DNA of 64,000 nt from Thalassotalea_H sp040779345 (GCA_040779345.1 JBFONU010000015.1:26642-90641), one strand, 5' to 3'; positions 35,255-44,608 are shown, counted from the stretch's first letter. A program made the numbers and translations. Notes: generated from the sequence alone by a model not told the origin.

Positions 35255-36187
35255 CTATTGTTTAATCCTCATCTGTAGTTTTTCAAAACAAATATCAAGA
35301 AGTGGCGTATTAAGGTTTTTCTCTTTCGCTAGTTGATAAGGATATTCAACTAACACATTAAATTCACTACAACGCTGCTGTGTTATATCTCGTTGCATCG
35401 ATGTTTGACTTCGCTCGGGTAATAAAGATAAATATCGTAAGGTTTCATTGACTATTTCATTAGTGATATTGATTTTCAGGCTATTGGCTATTAACGCATA
35501 CTCATGAACAATCGCACTCAGCTTGTCTTTTGTTGCTTTATTTTGTCTTAATTCACCAATCGACTTTTGTTCATATGATGCAAGTGCTCCCCATGCAGCA
35601 ACAAAAATAAATTTACGCCATAATGCCAAGTCTATATTCGTCGTGATCCTCACACTAATATTTGCGCACTTTAAGCATTGCGCTATTTGGTTTATAGTTT
35701 TTTGTTCAGTTAAATCAGCTTGTTGAGAAGCTAAAAGCCCTAGCGATATATGTGGCTCTGCTCCCGTATGACTGATCACACCAGGGGATTTAACGCTACT
35801 AATGATTTTAGCTAAACCACCATAAACTTGTTTATCATTCAATCCTGAGGCAAGTAGCTTTTCGATGGCATCAACACCATTGAGCAAAGGGATGAACCGT
35901 GTATTTTTACTTACAATCGTTGTTAATGAGGTCAATATGCTTGTTAGGTGAAATGATTTAACCGCAATAAAAACCACATCAACATTTTCGATATGTTGAA
36001 GGTTATCAGTCACCGATACTTTAGGAAGAAAAATATCCCCATTAATGCTTTCAACCTTCAACCCTTGGGCTTGCATACACTTTAATTGTTCATTTCTTGC
36101 AACAAAGGTAACCTGTTGGCCACTGTCAGCTAATCTAGCTCCAAAATATCCACCTACCGCACCACTTCCCAAAATAACAAAATGCAT
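35255..36187 (-). CDS. panE: Ketopantoate reductase family protein (PanE/ApbA)
   Basis: 310 residues from ATG 36187, where the NADPH-binding domain starts (MHFVILGSGAVGGYFGARL with GxGxxG). The frame is open 14 codons further to a GTG at 36229 that does not belong to the family. NVDVVFIAVKSF supplies the conserved Lys, and PLLNGVDAIEKL and the C-terminal helical domain (YEQKSIGELRQNKATKDKL) fit 2-dehydropantoate 2-reductase, the NADPH step of pantothenate synthesis. Several paralogues of this family have other substrates, so the exact reaction is not certain. It stands alone on the minus strand. Confidence 0.82.
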   Translation of the reverse strand: MHFVILGSGAVGGYFGARLADSGQQVTFVARNEQLKCMQAQGLKVESINGDIFLPKVSVTDNLQHIENVDVVFIAVKSFHLTSILTSLTTIVSKNTRFIPLLNGVDAIEKLLASGLNDKQVYGGLAKIISSVKSPGVISHTGAEPHISLGLLASQQADLTEQKTINQIAQCLKCANISVRITTNIDLALWRKFIFVAAWGALASYEQKSIGELRQNKATKDKLSAIVHEYALIANSLKINITNEIVNETLRYLSLLPERSQTSMQRDITQQRCSEFNVLVEYPYQLAKEKNLNTPLLDICFEKLQMRIKQ

Positions 36188-36364
36188 ATCAACGCCCAAA
36201 AGAATAATTTCAACAGGTTCAGCAACCACTTTATAAACGTTATTGTGACATAAAGTTTAGGATTTCAAAAAACTACAATGTTAAATAACTTTCTTCGTAG
36301 ACATTTTCGAAAATTACTTTATTGTTTCGACTATAAAATGTTTATAACAATATAGAACTAAGAC

Positions 36365-37690
36365 ATGACATCAGCAGATCAAAGCGTTACCACTTCAAAT
36401 AGTCGACTAATGAGTTTATTACCCTTCGCCGTTTTTCTAGGACTTTTTCTGGGGACAGGTGTTGTGCTCACCCTGCAAGGAGTTGATTTTGCTTTTTATC
36501 AATTACCCGCCAGCATTGCGATTATTCCAGCAATATTCGTTGCTATTTGGATAGGTAAAGATACGGTTAATCAGCAAATAAATCAATTTGTGCAAGGCGC
36601 TGGTCATCAAAATATCATCACTATGTGTATTATATATTTGCTGGCTGGGGCTTTTGCTGCAGTGGCAAAGGCTACGGGAAGTGTCGATGCTAGCGTTCAG
36701 CTAGGCTTATCCTTTTTTCCTGACTATTTGTTGTTACCTGGTTTATTTCTAGTGGCTGCATTTATTTCAACTGCGATGGGAACATCAATGGGCACAATCG
36801 CTGCAATTGCTCCTATTGCCTTAGGTTTTGTAGATTCAACAAATTTAGATGCCAGTATGATGGCTGGTGTGATTATTTCAGGAGCTATTTTTGGCGATAA
36901 TTTATCAATAATATCCGATACCACAATTGCGTCAACCAGAAGTCAAGGTGCGCATATGAAAGATAAATTTAAGGTCAATTTTAAATTTGCAATTCCAGCC
37001 GCAATCATTTGTTTGATCATTTTTGCCAGTTTAGGTGTTTCCATCCCTCATCAACCAGCGACAGATATAAATGTTATTGGTTTGCTTCCTTATGTCGTCA
37101 TCTTGGTCTTAGCCCTATTAGGCGTTAATGTTTTTTTAGTTTTACTCATTGGAATAGGCCTTGCTGCCGGTGTAGGTATATTCACAAGTGACTATCAATT
37201 AAGCACTTGGGTAAGTGACATCAATAAAGGCTTTGCCAATATGCAAGATCTTTTCATTCTAGCCCTGTTTATTGGTGGTTTAAGTGAACTAATTAAACAT
37301 CAAGGTGGTCTTGCAGCACTAACCTCTGCCGTTGAAAAAATGGCACGTAAAATAAGCCCCAATAATAAGAAACGAGCGGCTGGACTCGGTATTGCGAGCC
37401 TTGCTTTTAGTTGTAATTTCTTTACCGCCAATAATACAGTGTCAATTATTGTCACCGGTGATACAGCCAAAGATTTAGCCACTGATGGAGAGTTATCACC
37501 TGCTCATTCAGCAAGTATTTTAGATATATTTGCTTGTATTAACCAAGGTTTATTACCCTACGGCGCACAAGCATTACTGTTAGGTACAACATTAAAAATA
37601 TCACCAATAGAGGTTGTTTCAAACGCCTATTATCCAATGATATTATTCGTTGTTGCTAGTTTTGCCTTTTGGCGACTAACGAGAAACTAG
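36365..37690 (+). CDS. NhaC-family Na+/H+ antiporter-like transporter
   Basis: 441 residues, about 11 membrane segments. Family marks: AAFISTAMGTSMGTIAAIAPIA in the middle, SGAIFGDNLSIISDTTIASTRSQGAHMKDKF, and a C-terminal half with GLGIASLAFSCNFFTANNTVSII and GLLPYGAQALLLG. The ISDTTIAS motif is characteristic of NhaC-type transporters. Substrate could be Na+/H+ or an amino acid/organic acid counter-ion. It is monocistronic with a strong terminator. Confidence 0.85.
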   Translation: MTSADQSVTTSNSRLMSLLPFAVFLGLFLGTGVVLTLQGVDFAFYQLPASIAIIPAIFVAIWIGKDTVNQQINQFVQGAGHQNIITMCIIYLLAGAFAAVAKATGSVDASVQLGLSFFPDYLLLPGLFLVAAFISTAMGTSMGTIAAIAPIALGFVDSTNLDASMMAGVIISGAIFGDNLSIISDTTIASTRSQGAHMKDKFKVNFKFAIPAAIICLIIFASLGVSIPHQPATDINVIGLLPYVVILVLALLGVNVFLVLLIGIGLAAGVGIFTSDYQLSTWVSDINKGFANMQDLFILALFIGGLSELIKHQGGLAALTSAVEKMARKISPNNKKRAAGLGIASLAFSCNFFTANNTVSIIVTGDTAKDLATDGELSPAHSASILDIFACINQGLLPYGAQALLLGTTLKISPIEVVSNAYYPMILFVVASFAFWRLTRN

Positions 37691-37713
37691 ATTAAAAATG
37701 CTAAGTGAATAGA

Positions 37714-37745
37714 AGAAAAAAAACCAGTCAATGACTGGTTTTTTT
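37714..37745. terminator. Bidirectional intrinsic terminator
   Basis: AACCAGTCA (37722-37730) and TGACTGGTT (37732-37740) form a near-perfect hairpin with an A-run before and a T-run after it. It serves the convergent NhaC-like (plus) and bamC (minus) genes. Confidence 0.88.
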
Positions 37746-37762
37746 ATTAATGAGTTGTCAGT

Positions 37763-38857
37763 TTAATAACTTTCTCTAAACGACAAACCAGCTTCCATTA
37801 CTGGAAATATTTTTTCAAGTATATCGGCAGAGAGAATATTACCGTCGCCATCAAAAATTGTCACCGATGTCTGTTCGCCTTTGTCTCCCTTTGGTGACAA
37901 CACAAATTGATAACGTTGATCGCTTAATTCAATCACGGGAGCTTCCTCTCCCCAAATTTTATCCCACAAACCAATTTCCGGTTTGGTAAAGTCGACATAA
38001 TAGATTTTTTTAGTTTCATTTAAATCTGCCACTTTAAAACCGTGATCGTCGAAGAAAATAGGCATATTAGCCCATAATAAATCTAACTCCATTTCAACCA
38101 GGTAAGCGGGCTCTTCAAGAGTATTTTCCCCTATACTGACAAGCTGTTGGCTAGCACGTAATAGTCTATTTTCACGTTGCTGCTTACGGTATTTTAAATC
38201 TACTTGTGCGATGATTTCATTTAACATCGCCATTTCGGCACGCTGCTTGTCAAGCAGGTTCATTTTATTAGAACCACCTGTTTTGTCGGTTTTCATATAA
38301 TCGACAAGAGAAACGGTAACGGCAACACTGCGTCCATGAGGTTTCGTTTCAAGTTGATACCTAAATCGTAAACTTTCCGTTGATTCTACTTCTTCAAATA
38401 ACCAAAAACCTGATTCTTTTTCTTTGTTATACCATTGAGACTCATAAATTTTATTATCAGTATCAATGACATCAAGTTCGACACCATCAGAAATTAATTG
38501 CTCTTCAAGGGCTTGATAAATAAATTGCTGTAAATCAATATCATCTAAAACCTGATCAAACCAAATTTTTGCTTGTGAACTGTTATTTTCTACCCGAGAA
38601 GACGCGGCAATTGGTAACACAAGAGATGGTGCTCTTATGTCAACTGCATCGCCTGTAGGACCTTGATGATTAATGTTATTATTAATACTAAATGTTTGGT
38701 CTTGATCAGGCGCCGTTAATCCAGATGGAATCGTTAATTGTTTAGCTTCTTGTTGGTTTGCGTAGTCAAAATCACCAATCGCCTGTTTGTTGCTTACGGT
38801 ACTACAACCTGCAATAGCAAGGCTGAGTAATGAAAAATAAAAGGTATTACGATTCAT
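37763..38857 (-). CDS. bamC: Outer membrane assembly lipoprotein BamC
   Basis: 364 residues from ATG 38857, which has AGGAG seven bases upstream; the open frame to 38878 is not used. The lipoprotein signal has the cysteine at IAGCS (residue 18). After a disordered stretch that binds BamD (about 20-100) come two helix-grip domains (about 110-235 and 260-364). BamC is an accessory of the BAM complex that inserts outer-membrane proteins. In enterics and most gammaproteobacteria dapA lies just upstream; here the divergent gcvR is 273 bases away and there is no dapA. Confidence 0.92.
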   Translation of the reverse strand: MNRNTFYFSLLSLAIAGCSTVSNKQAIGDFDYANQQEAKQLTIPSGLTAPDQDQTFSINNNINHQGPTGDAVDIRAPSLVLPIAASSRVENNSSQAKIWFDQVLDDIDLQQFIYQALEEQLISDGVELDVIDTDNKIYESQWYNKEKESGFWLFEEVESTESLRFRYQLETKPHGRSVAVTVSLVDYMKTDKTGGSNKMNLLDKQRAEMAMLNEIIAQVDLKYRKQQRENRLLRASQQLVSIGENTLEEPAYLVEMELDLLWANMPIFFDDHGFKVADLNETKKIYYVDFTKPEIGLWDKIWGEEAPVIELSDQRYQFVLSPKGDKGEQTSVTIFDGDGNILSADILEKIFPVMEAGLSFRESY

Positions 38858-39130
38858 TAAAACTCCTGGGGGTAACATCTGAATCTTTGTTATTGTAAAA
38901 ACTGACTAACTAATCTAAATATTGAAAGGTTAATTGCAGAGATAGACGCTTCATAAAAAATAAAGTTCATTTTTCTTCAAGTAAATATATTTTACTTCAC
39001 GTTGGTCAGCTTTCGTTATATGCGCTACATGGTACTTGCCCCTAAAAACAAACACAAGAATAAATGCTAATGTCATTGCGCTTTATTTAAGCTACAATAT
39101 TGCTCTTTTTTTAAAGCAGTAAGGTTAAGA

Positions 39131-39658
39131 ATGTCAGAATATCTAGTTCTAACGGTGATGGGGGCTGACAGAACAGGGAGTGTGAGTAGTTTAACAAAGC
39201 TTGCAAGTGAATGTGGTTGCAATATTGTTGACAGCAGAATGGCAATTTTCGGCCTAGAATTCACTATGATAATGTTACTTAACGGTAACAGTAAAGCCAT
39301 TAACCAAATTGAAAGTAAACTCCCTGCCGTCGCATTAAAAGGTGAATTGATCACTATGATGAAACGAACATCGGGTTACAAGCCTCAAGATTTCACCGAG
39401 CATTATCAAGCCGAGTATGCCGGCATAGATCAACCGGGGTTACTCAAAGCCATGACCGCTTTTTTTGCTGCGAGAAATATCGATATCTCGTCATTAAAAT
39501 CAGAAATCAATCCTGAGAATAATCAAATGAATGCATCGATACAAATCGCATTGACGAAAGAAACAACGATTGATGAATTAGAAAAAGATTTTTTTGATTT
39601 ATGCGATCAAATTGACGTTCAAGGCACTATCACTAAAGTAAATTCAAATCTTTTGTAA
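39131..39658 (+). CDS. gcvR: Glycine cleavage system regulator GcvR
   Basis: 175 residues with two ACT domains in tandem: YLVLTVMGADRTGSVSSLTKLASECGCNIVDSRMAIFG and EYAGIDQPGLLKAMTAFFAARNIDISSLKSEI. In E. coli GcvR binds GcvA and mediates repression of the glycine cleavage genes in response to glycine. It is 16 bases upstream of bcp, the conserved gcvR-bcp pair, and divergent from bamC. It has no DNA-binding domain of its own. Confidence 0.93.
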   Translation: MSEYLVLTVMGADRTGSVSSLTKLASECGCNIVDSRMAIFGLEFTMIMLLNGNSKAINQIESKLPAVALKGELITMMKRTSGYKPQDFTEHYQAEYAGIDQPGLLKAMTAFFAARNIDISSLKSEINPENNQMNASIQIALTKETTIDELEKDFFDLCDQIDVQGTITKVNSNLL

Positions 39659-39674
39659 AATATCAAGGGCGAAA

Positions 39675-40145
39675 ATGAACACATTAAATATCGGTGATAA
39701 AGCACCACTATTTTCTCTATTAGATGAAAATTCAGAAACCGTCTCTTTGGCGGATTATATCGGTAAACAACAAGTACTCATTTACTTTTACCCAAAAGCC
39801 ATGACACCAGGTTGTACAGTACAGGCACAAAACCTTAGAGATAGTAAAGCTGAGTTAGCAAAGCACAACACGGTTGTTTTTGGTATCAGTCCTGATGAAC
39901 CCAAACGATTAAATAAGTTTTGTGTGCGTGACGAATTAAACTTTACCTTGTTATCTGATGTTGATCACAACGTTGCCGATGATTTTGGTGTTTGGGGATT
40001 AAAGAAATTTATGGGAAGAGAATACGATGGTATTCACCGATTAAGTTTTTTAATTGGTTTAGATGGCAACATTAGCCATGTATTTAATAAATTTAAGACC
40101 AAAGATCATCACCAAGTCGTCTTAGATTTTTTATCTACTCACTAA
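39675..40145 (+). CDS. bcp: Thiol peroxidase Bcp/PrxQ
   Basis: 156 residues, thioredoxin-dependent reduction of peroxides. The peroxidatic cysteine is C47 in TPGCTVQA. The resolving cysteine common in E. coli Bcp (five residues later) is missing: the segment reads CTVQAQNLRD. A second cysteine is at C83 (NKFCVRDEL), exactly where Xylella PrxQ has its resolving cysteine (C47-C83), so this belongs to that subtype. It is cotranscribed with gcvR and ends in a long terminator hairpin. Confidence 0.95.
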   Translation: MNTLNIGDKAPLFSLLDENSETVSLADYIGKQQVLIYFYPKAMTPGCTVQAQNLRDSKAELAKHNTVVFGISPDEPKRLNKFCVRDELNFTLLSDVDHNVADDFGVWGLKKFMGREYDGIHRLSFLIGLDGNISHVFNKFKTKDHHQVVLDFLSTH

Positions 40146-40203
40146 GAGATTTAAGTTCAGGCTTATTAATATATCCCTAATAGCCTGAGATAAATGCCAA
40201 ACT

Positions 40204-40240
40204 AAAAGGCCGTATACTTATTGTATACGGCCTTTTGGTT
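40204..40240 (+). terminator. Strong intrinsic terminator after bcp
   Basis: A 14-bp perfect stem (AAAAGGCCGTATAC at 40204-40217 with its complement at 40223-40236) and a five-base loop, followed by TTTTGGTT. It also terminates any read-through from the minus side. Confidence 0.9.
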
Positions 40241-40326
40241 ATATAGCACTTGCTCTACAATATTACCAAGTTCATTACGCTATTAATCACTCAGAAAATA
40301 TTAAAAAGCGTGACGGCAAAGCTTGC

Positions 40327-41394
40327 TTAATGATCTTCTGCAATAATGTCTGAAGAAGGCCAAGCATTCAACACTGCTTTAACTAATGTCGCTAAAGGAA
40401 TGGCAAAAAACACTCCCCAAAAACCCCACATTCCGCCAAACAATATCACGGCAATAATAATAGTGACTGGGTGCAAGTTTACCGCTTCTGAAAACAACAA
40501 AGGGACTAATAAATTGCCATCTAATGCCTGAATAATACCATAGGCAATCATCACATAACCAAATTCAGCCCCTGCTCCCCATTGGAAAAGTGCAACTAAC
40601 ATCACAGGAAAGGTAACGATTGTTGCCCCCACGTAGGGTACAAGCACTGACAGCCCAACTAAAACGCCTAAAAGCACAGCATAGTTAAGTCCTAAAATAA
40701 CAAAAGCAACGGTTGAGGCAGTCCCTATGATTAATATTTCAATCACTTTACCTCGAATATAATTCATGATCTGTTGATTCATTTCGTCACTGACTTGGCT
40801 AGCCATTTTTCTATCTTTCGGTAAGAAACTACTAAAACTGGCGAGTAAGTCCTGCTTATCTTTTAAAAAGAAGAAAACCATGAGTGGCACGAGTATTAAA
40901 TAGATTAATAAAGCCACAAGATTTGAAATTGAATTAAGCGAAGCTTTTAATGCCAATTGTCCCCATTCGATAAGCTTATCGTTAACTAAGGTGAACATTG
41001 TTTCAATTTGCTGTGCCTTAATCAGCTCAGGATATTTTTCAGGTAATGTTAATAGATACGTTTGTCCTTGAGAAACCATCTGTGGCACTTCTTGCAATAA
41101 GTTTGAGCTTTGCTGCCAGATAATTGGCATCAAACCTAATATTCCCACTAACGACAAACCAACAAAAGCAGTGACAGTTAACACAGTAGATAGTGTACGA
41201 GACAAACCAAAAGAGCCGAGCTTATTTACCGGTAAATCGAGCAAAAAAGCGATGGCTATCGCCACAAAAACAGGCATTAACAGACCACTTAAAAAATACA
41301 CAGCGAGAAATGCCATCAGTAAAATAACAACTAATGTAACAGCATTAGGGTCTGAAAATTTTTGTTTATACCATTGAGAAAAAAATGAAACCAT
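40327..41394 (-). CDS. perM: AI-2E/PerM-family membrane transporter
   Basis: 355 residues, about eight membrane segments. Family marks: LSGLLMPVFVAIAIAFLLDLPVNKL near the start, PLMVFFFLKDKQDLLASFSSFLPKDRK in the middle, YVGATIVTFPVMLVALFQWG and a final GGMWGFWGVFFAIPLATLVKAVLNAWP. Members are called autoinducer-2 exporters or permeases; the substrate is not settled. Its ATG overlaps the stop of the TusA-like gene in TAATG, so the pair are coupled. The bcp-perM-bepA neighbourhood is also found in E. coli. Confidence 0.88.
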   Translation of the reverse strand: MVSFFSQWYKQKFSDPNAVTLVVILLMAFLAVYFLSGLLMPVFVAIAIAFLLDLPVNKLGSFGLSRTLSTVLTVTAFVGLSLVGILGLMPIIWQQSSNLLQEVPQMVSQGQTYLLTLPEKYPELIKAQQIETMFTLVNDKLIEWGQLALKASLNSISNLVALLIYLILVPLMVFFFLKDKQDLLASFSSFLPKDRKMASQVSDEMNQQIMNYIRGKVIEILIIGTASTVAFVILGLNYAVLLGVLVGLSVLVPYVGATIVTFPVMLVALFQWGAGAEFGYVMIAYGIIQALDGNLLVPLLFSEAVNLHPVTIIIAVILFGGMWGFWGVFFAIPLATLVKAVLNAWPSSDIIAEDH

Positions 41395-41624
41395 TATAAT
41401 AACTTACCTGTTTTAATATGAAATTCGACAATTGAACTTTCAAGCTGTTGTTGGGTATAATGATAACCCTTGCTGCTTAAGTATTTTGGAATATCTGATT
41501 TTGAACCATGATCACCGATTCGAATGATGCATGTATCACTATCTTTAAGTTTTTTGAGCATTAAACGCATTTTAACTAATGGTAGAGGGCATTTTTCTTT
41601 ACTACCATCATATTCATAAATCAT
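41394..41624 (-). CDS. TusA-like sulfurtransferase family protein
   Basis: 76 residues. The active-site motif KCPLPLVKMR has the cysteine (C12) followed by Pro, as in TusA/YeeD family proteins that carry sulfur as persulfide. The remainder fits the small alpha/beta fold. The frame extends to a TTG at 41642; ATG 41624 gives the family length. TusA proper has a cysteine in CPxP at the same place, so this is a paralogue coupled to the transporter; its sulfur acceptor is unknown. Confidence 0.85.
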   Translation of the reverse strand: MIYEYDGSKEKCPLPLVKMRLMLKKLKDSDTCIIRIGDHGSKSDIPKYLSSKGYHYTQQQLESSIVEFHIKTGKLL

Positions 41625-41728
41625 AATTAAAATAATCAACAATGCTTTTGTTTGATTATCTAATTTGCGACAATCAATTACAATTAAGTTTTATAGATCT
41701 TTGAAATATTTTTATATTGAGTTTTTAA

Positions 41729-42352
41729 ATGAATGAATTACCAGATAAACCAACAGTAAAAGATATAAATGCTTATAAGAAAAAACTCAATTGGGGGGAA
41801 GTGCCTTCAATTTACCATATGACTTCCTCTTCAGTCAGTGAAGTTGAAGGCATACTAACTCACGGTTTTGATAGTGCCTATAAAAGATTATTAGATCCCT
41901 CATGTTGGAATTTAACCTATTTAGGTGGCTCAAAAGACGAGTGTGGTAACATTGAAGTTAAACAAAAAGCAACTATTGAACTTAGACATGTATATTGTCA
42001 TAACAATTATGAACTTCATTGTTATCCTGTAGTCAAAGGAGAACGAGTATTAATACAGTTAAAAGATAATCCACATTGCCCATTTATCAATTGGCAACCT
42101 GAAACTATGCAAATGTTATTTCGACTTAACCATATTGTTCCAATGATTGTTTACACTTTTGAAAATGGTGATAAAGCGGATATGCAGCTAATTAAATACG
42201 CTCATTATAAAGTTGAAGAGCTTATTGAAAGGCTCAATCAATCATTTAACGTTACTCACATTCAAGGCTATAGCATCGCCAAATTTTGTAAAGAGCTTTA
42301 CAAAAGAAGACCTAATTTTCATTTAACCGATTTACTAGATATCGAAGAATAA
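41729..42352 (+). CDS. Unrecognised 207-residue cytosolic protein
   Basis: No family is recognised. There is no signal peptide or membrane segment; six cysteines and several His/Tyr-rich segments are visible. The N-terminal part reads SIYHMTSSSVSEVEGILTH followed by GFDSAYKRLLDPSCWNL, and LYLHxTS-type beginnings with a later IL..G element are seen in ADP-ribosyltransferase-like folds (DarT, KptA, PARP-like). This resemblance is weak and based only on short motifs. It starts with a poor ribosome binding site 104 bases from the divergent TusA-like gene, and bepA begins 14 bases after it, so they may be cotranscribed. It interrupts the otherwise conserved perM-bepA neighbourhood. Confidence 0.6.
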   Translation: MNELPDKPTVKDINAYKKKLNWGEVPSIYHMTSSSVSEVEGILTHGFDSAYKRLLDPSCWNLTYLGGSKDECGNIEVKQKATIELRHVYCHNNYELHCYPVVKGERVLIQLKDNPHCPFINWQPETMQMLFRLNHIVPMIVYTFENGDKADMQLIKYAHYKVEELIERLNQSFNVTHIQGYSIAKFCKELYKRRPNFHLTDLLDIEE

Positions 42353-42366
42353 CGGGATAAGCCACC

Positions 42367-43824
42367 TTGGTTAAACTACCTATTTTACTAAAAACAGTTA
42401 TATTTGTTATTGCCTTTTCTTGCCCATTTAGTCAGGCTCAAGATAATAGTAAAAATAAGCTTCCTGAAATAGGCGCGGCTGGCTTTAGTGTATTGTCAAT
42501 TGAAAAAGAGCGACAAATAGGTCAAGCCATGATGAAGCATCTTCGTGCTTCTAGACCGATCGTTAATGATCCTGTTTTAATTGAATACATTAATGACTTG
42601 GGCAACAGAATGGTTAAAAACGCTCAAGATGTAAATTACAATTTTGAGTTTTTTCTTGTCAATAATAAAGACCTTAATGCCTTTGCTTTCTTTGGTGGGC
42701 ATATTGGTATTCATACCGGATTGTTAACATCTGCAGATACCGAGAGTGAATTAGCGTCGGTACTGGCTCATGAAATATCTCACGTTACCCAACGTCACTT
42801 AGCTCGAAGAATGGAAGCACAAAGTAGAAACCAACCCCTGACCATGGCTGGGATGATCTCAGGAGTATTGCTAACTTTAGTAAACCCTACTGTAGGAATG
42901 GCGGCATTAAGCACTAGTATGGCCGCTTCTCAACAAGCAGGCATTAATTATACGCGTGGTAATGAAAAAGAAGCCGATAGAGTCGGTATACAATTGCTAG
43001 CTAGCAGTGGCTTTGACCCTATGGGGGCACCCAATTTCTTTGGCAAAATGGCTGAAAAATACCGTTATAAAAGTAAACCTCCAGCAATGTTATTAACTCA
43101 CCCTATGCCAGAGTCGCGTATTTCTGAAGCAAGAGTTAGAGCACAAAACTACCCATCGCAATTGACTAGACCGAGCTTAAACTTTGCTCTAGCGAAGGCT
43201 CGATTAAGAGCCCGCTATGAAGGTAACCCTAAAGAGAATATTAAATACTTTTTAAAAAAAATAGCGCAGAAACAATTTAGTTTTAAAGCTGCAGCCCAGT
43301 ACGGTTTAGCCATGTCTTACTTTGAAAATAAAGACTATCAAAAAGCACAAAAGGTTTTAGAAAAGCTGTTAATCACGGATAAAAACAACTTGTTTTATGT
43401 CGATTTACTCACTGACATATACATTAGTACTAAGAGCTATCAACCTGCCCTTGCTATGTTAAAAGATCTAAATTTACTTATGCCAAATAATCAGGTCGTT
43501 GCACTTAATTATGCTAATACATTAAATGAAGCCAAAATGTTTGAACAAGCAGAAACCCTCTTACAAGATTTTTTACTTATTCACCCAGATAATTTTATCG
43601 CCAATGATTTACTCACTACGATTTATAAAGAACAGAAAAAAATGGCAATGATGCATGCAAGTAAAGCTGAAGTTTTTGCGCTATTAGGTGCTTATTCTAG
43701 AGCGATTGATGAATTACACACAGGTTATAACTTTGCTGAAGATAAACCTTTAGTGAAAAAACGTATCAAAGCACGTATCATCCAGTTTCAAAATCAAGAA
43801 GAAAAACTTAAACGTTTAAATTAG
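42367..43824 (+). CDS. bepA: Periplasmic M48 metalloprotease/chaperone BepA
   Basis: 485 residues. Clears or matures outer-membrane proteins such as LptD and misassembled BAM substrates. Signal peptide to about residue 25; zinc site HEISH at 135-139 with E200 (NEKEADRVG); the plug histidine is H245 in LTHPMPE, matching H246 of E. coli BepA. The C-terminal half is a TPR array (about 290-480). It starts with TTG at 42367, the only workable start before the signal peptide. It precedes arsC as in E. coli bepA-yfgD. Confidence 0.93.
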   Translation: MVKLPILLKTVIFVIAFSCPFSQAQDNSKNKLPEIGAAGFSVLSIEKERQIGQAMMKHLRASRPIVNDPVLIEYINDLGNRMVKNAQDVNYNFEFFLVNNKDLNAFAFFGGHIGIHTGLLTSADTESELASVLAHEISHVTQRHLARRMEAQSRNQPLTMAGMISGVLLTLVNPTVGMAALSTSMAASQQAGINYTRGNEKEADRVGIQLLASSGFDPMGAPNFFGKMAEKYRYKSKPPAMLLTHPMPESRISEARVRAQNYPSQLTRPSLNFALAKARLRARYEGNPKENIKYFLKKIAQKQFSFKAAAQYGLAMSYFENKDYQKAQKVLEKLLITDKNNLFYVDLLTDIYISTKSYQPALAMLKDLNLLMPNNQVVALNYANTLNEAKMFEQAETLLQDFLLIHPDNFIANDLLTTIYKEQKKMAMMHASKAEVFALLGAYSRAIDELHTGYNFAEDKPLVKKRIKARIIQFQNQEEKLKRLN

Positions 43825-43869
43825 TCTGATATCAAAACTAAACTTTTACTTATTTCATGAGAGAACAAA

Positions 43870-44208
43870 ATGTTAACCATTTATCATAACCCTCGCTGTT
43901 CTAAAAGCAGACAGACACTCGCATTAATTGAAGAAAACAATCAAGCCGTCACTATCGTAGAGTATTTAAAAGATCCATTAACTGAAACTGAAATTAAAGG
44001 GTTAATAAGCGCTTTATCTGTTCGGCCAATTGAAATGATGAGAACAAAAGAAGCTGAATTTAAAGAGCAAAATTTAAAGAATGCTGATGATCAAACACTC
44101 ATTAATGCCATGGTAAAAACACCAAAACTTATTGAACGCCCTATTGTTGTCAAGAATGAACAAGCGATAATTGGTCGTCCCCCAGAAAATGTTTTAACTT
44201 TATTTTAG
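43870..44208 (+). CDS. ArsC/YfgD-family arsenate reductase-like protein
   Basis: 112 residues, thioredoxin fold. The catalytic cysteine is C10 in HNPRCSKSRQTL, and the arginines of the family are in RPIVVKNEQAIIGRPPENV. In E. coli this is YfgD, located between bepA and hda, as here. Glutaredoxin-coupled arsenate reduction is the family function, but for this clade a general redox role is equally likely since there are no ars genes nearby. Confidence 0.9.
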   Translation: MLTIYHNPRCSKSRQTLALIEENNQAVTIVEYLKDPLTETEIKGLISALSVRPIEMMRTKEAEFKEQNLKNADDQTLINAMVKTPKLIERPIVVKNEQAIIGRPPENVLTLF

Positions 44209-44221
44209 ACAACATAAAAAT

Positions 44222-44608
44222 ATGAAGAGAGTTTTATCAACGCAGTCCCATAAAAAAATCGCCCTAATTGGTTATTTTTCATTATTGATATATATGCCAA
44301 TTTGGTTATTAGTGATAAGTCCTTCTGAGGGATTATCACCTATGTTAACTCTAATAATGTTTACCCTCCCGCTGCTTTTCCCTCTAAAAGGATTGGTACA
44401 AGGTAAACCTTATACTTTTGCATGGTCTAATTTTATTGTCATGATTTATTTTCTGCATAGCCTAACAACAATATGGGTATCAGAAGATGATTTAGTTTGG
44501 GGAATATTAGAGTTACTATTTGCCACAATGATGTTTATTTCTGGCAGTTATTACGCTAAATACCGCGGACAAGAACTAGGATTAAGCATCCGAAAGAAGA
44601 AAGATTAG
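44222..44608 (+). CDS. DUF2069 membrane protein
   Basis: 128 residues with four membrane segments (about 13-32, 38-57, 67-84, 93-112). DUF2069 members lie next to arsC-like genes in marine gammaproteobacteria. Function unknown. Its TAG stop and the stop of the convergent hda overlap by 4 bases (44605-44608). Confidence 0.85.
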   Translation: MKRVLSTQSHKKIALIGYFSLLIYMPIWLLVISPSEGLSPMLTLIMFTLPLLFPLKGLVQGKPYTFAWSNFIVMIYFLHSLTTIWVSEDDLVWGILELLFATMMFISGSYYAKYRGQELGLSIRKKKD

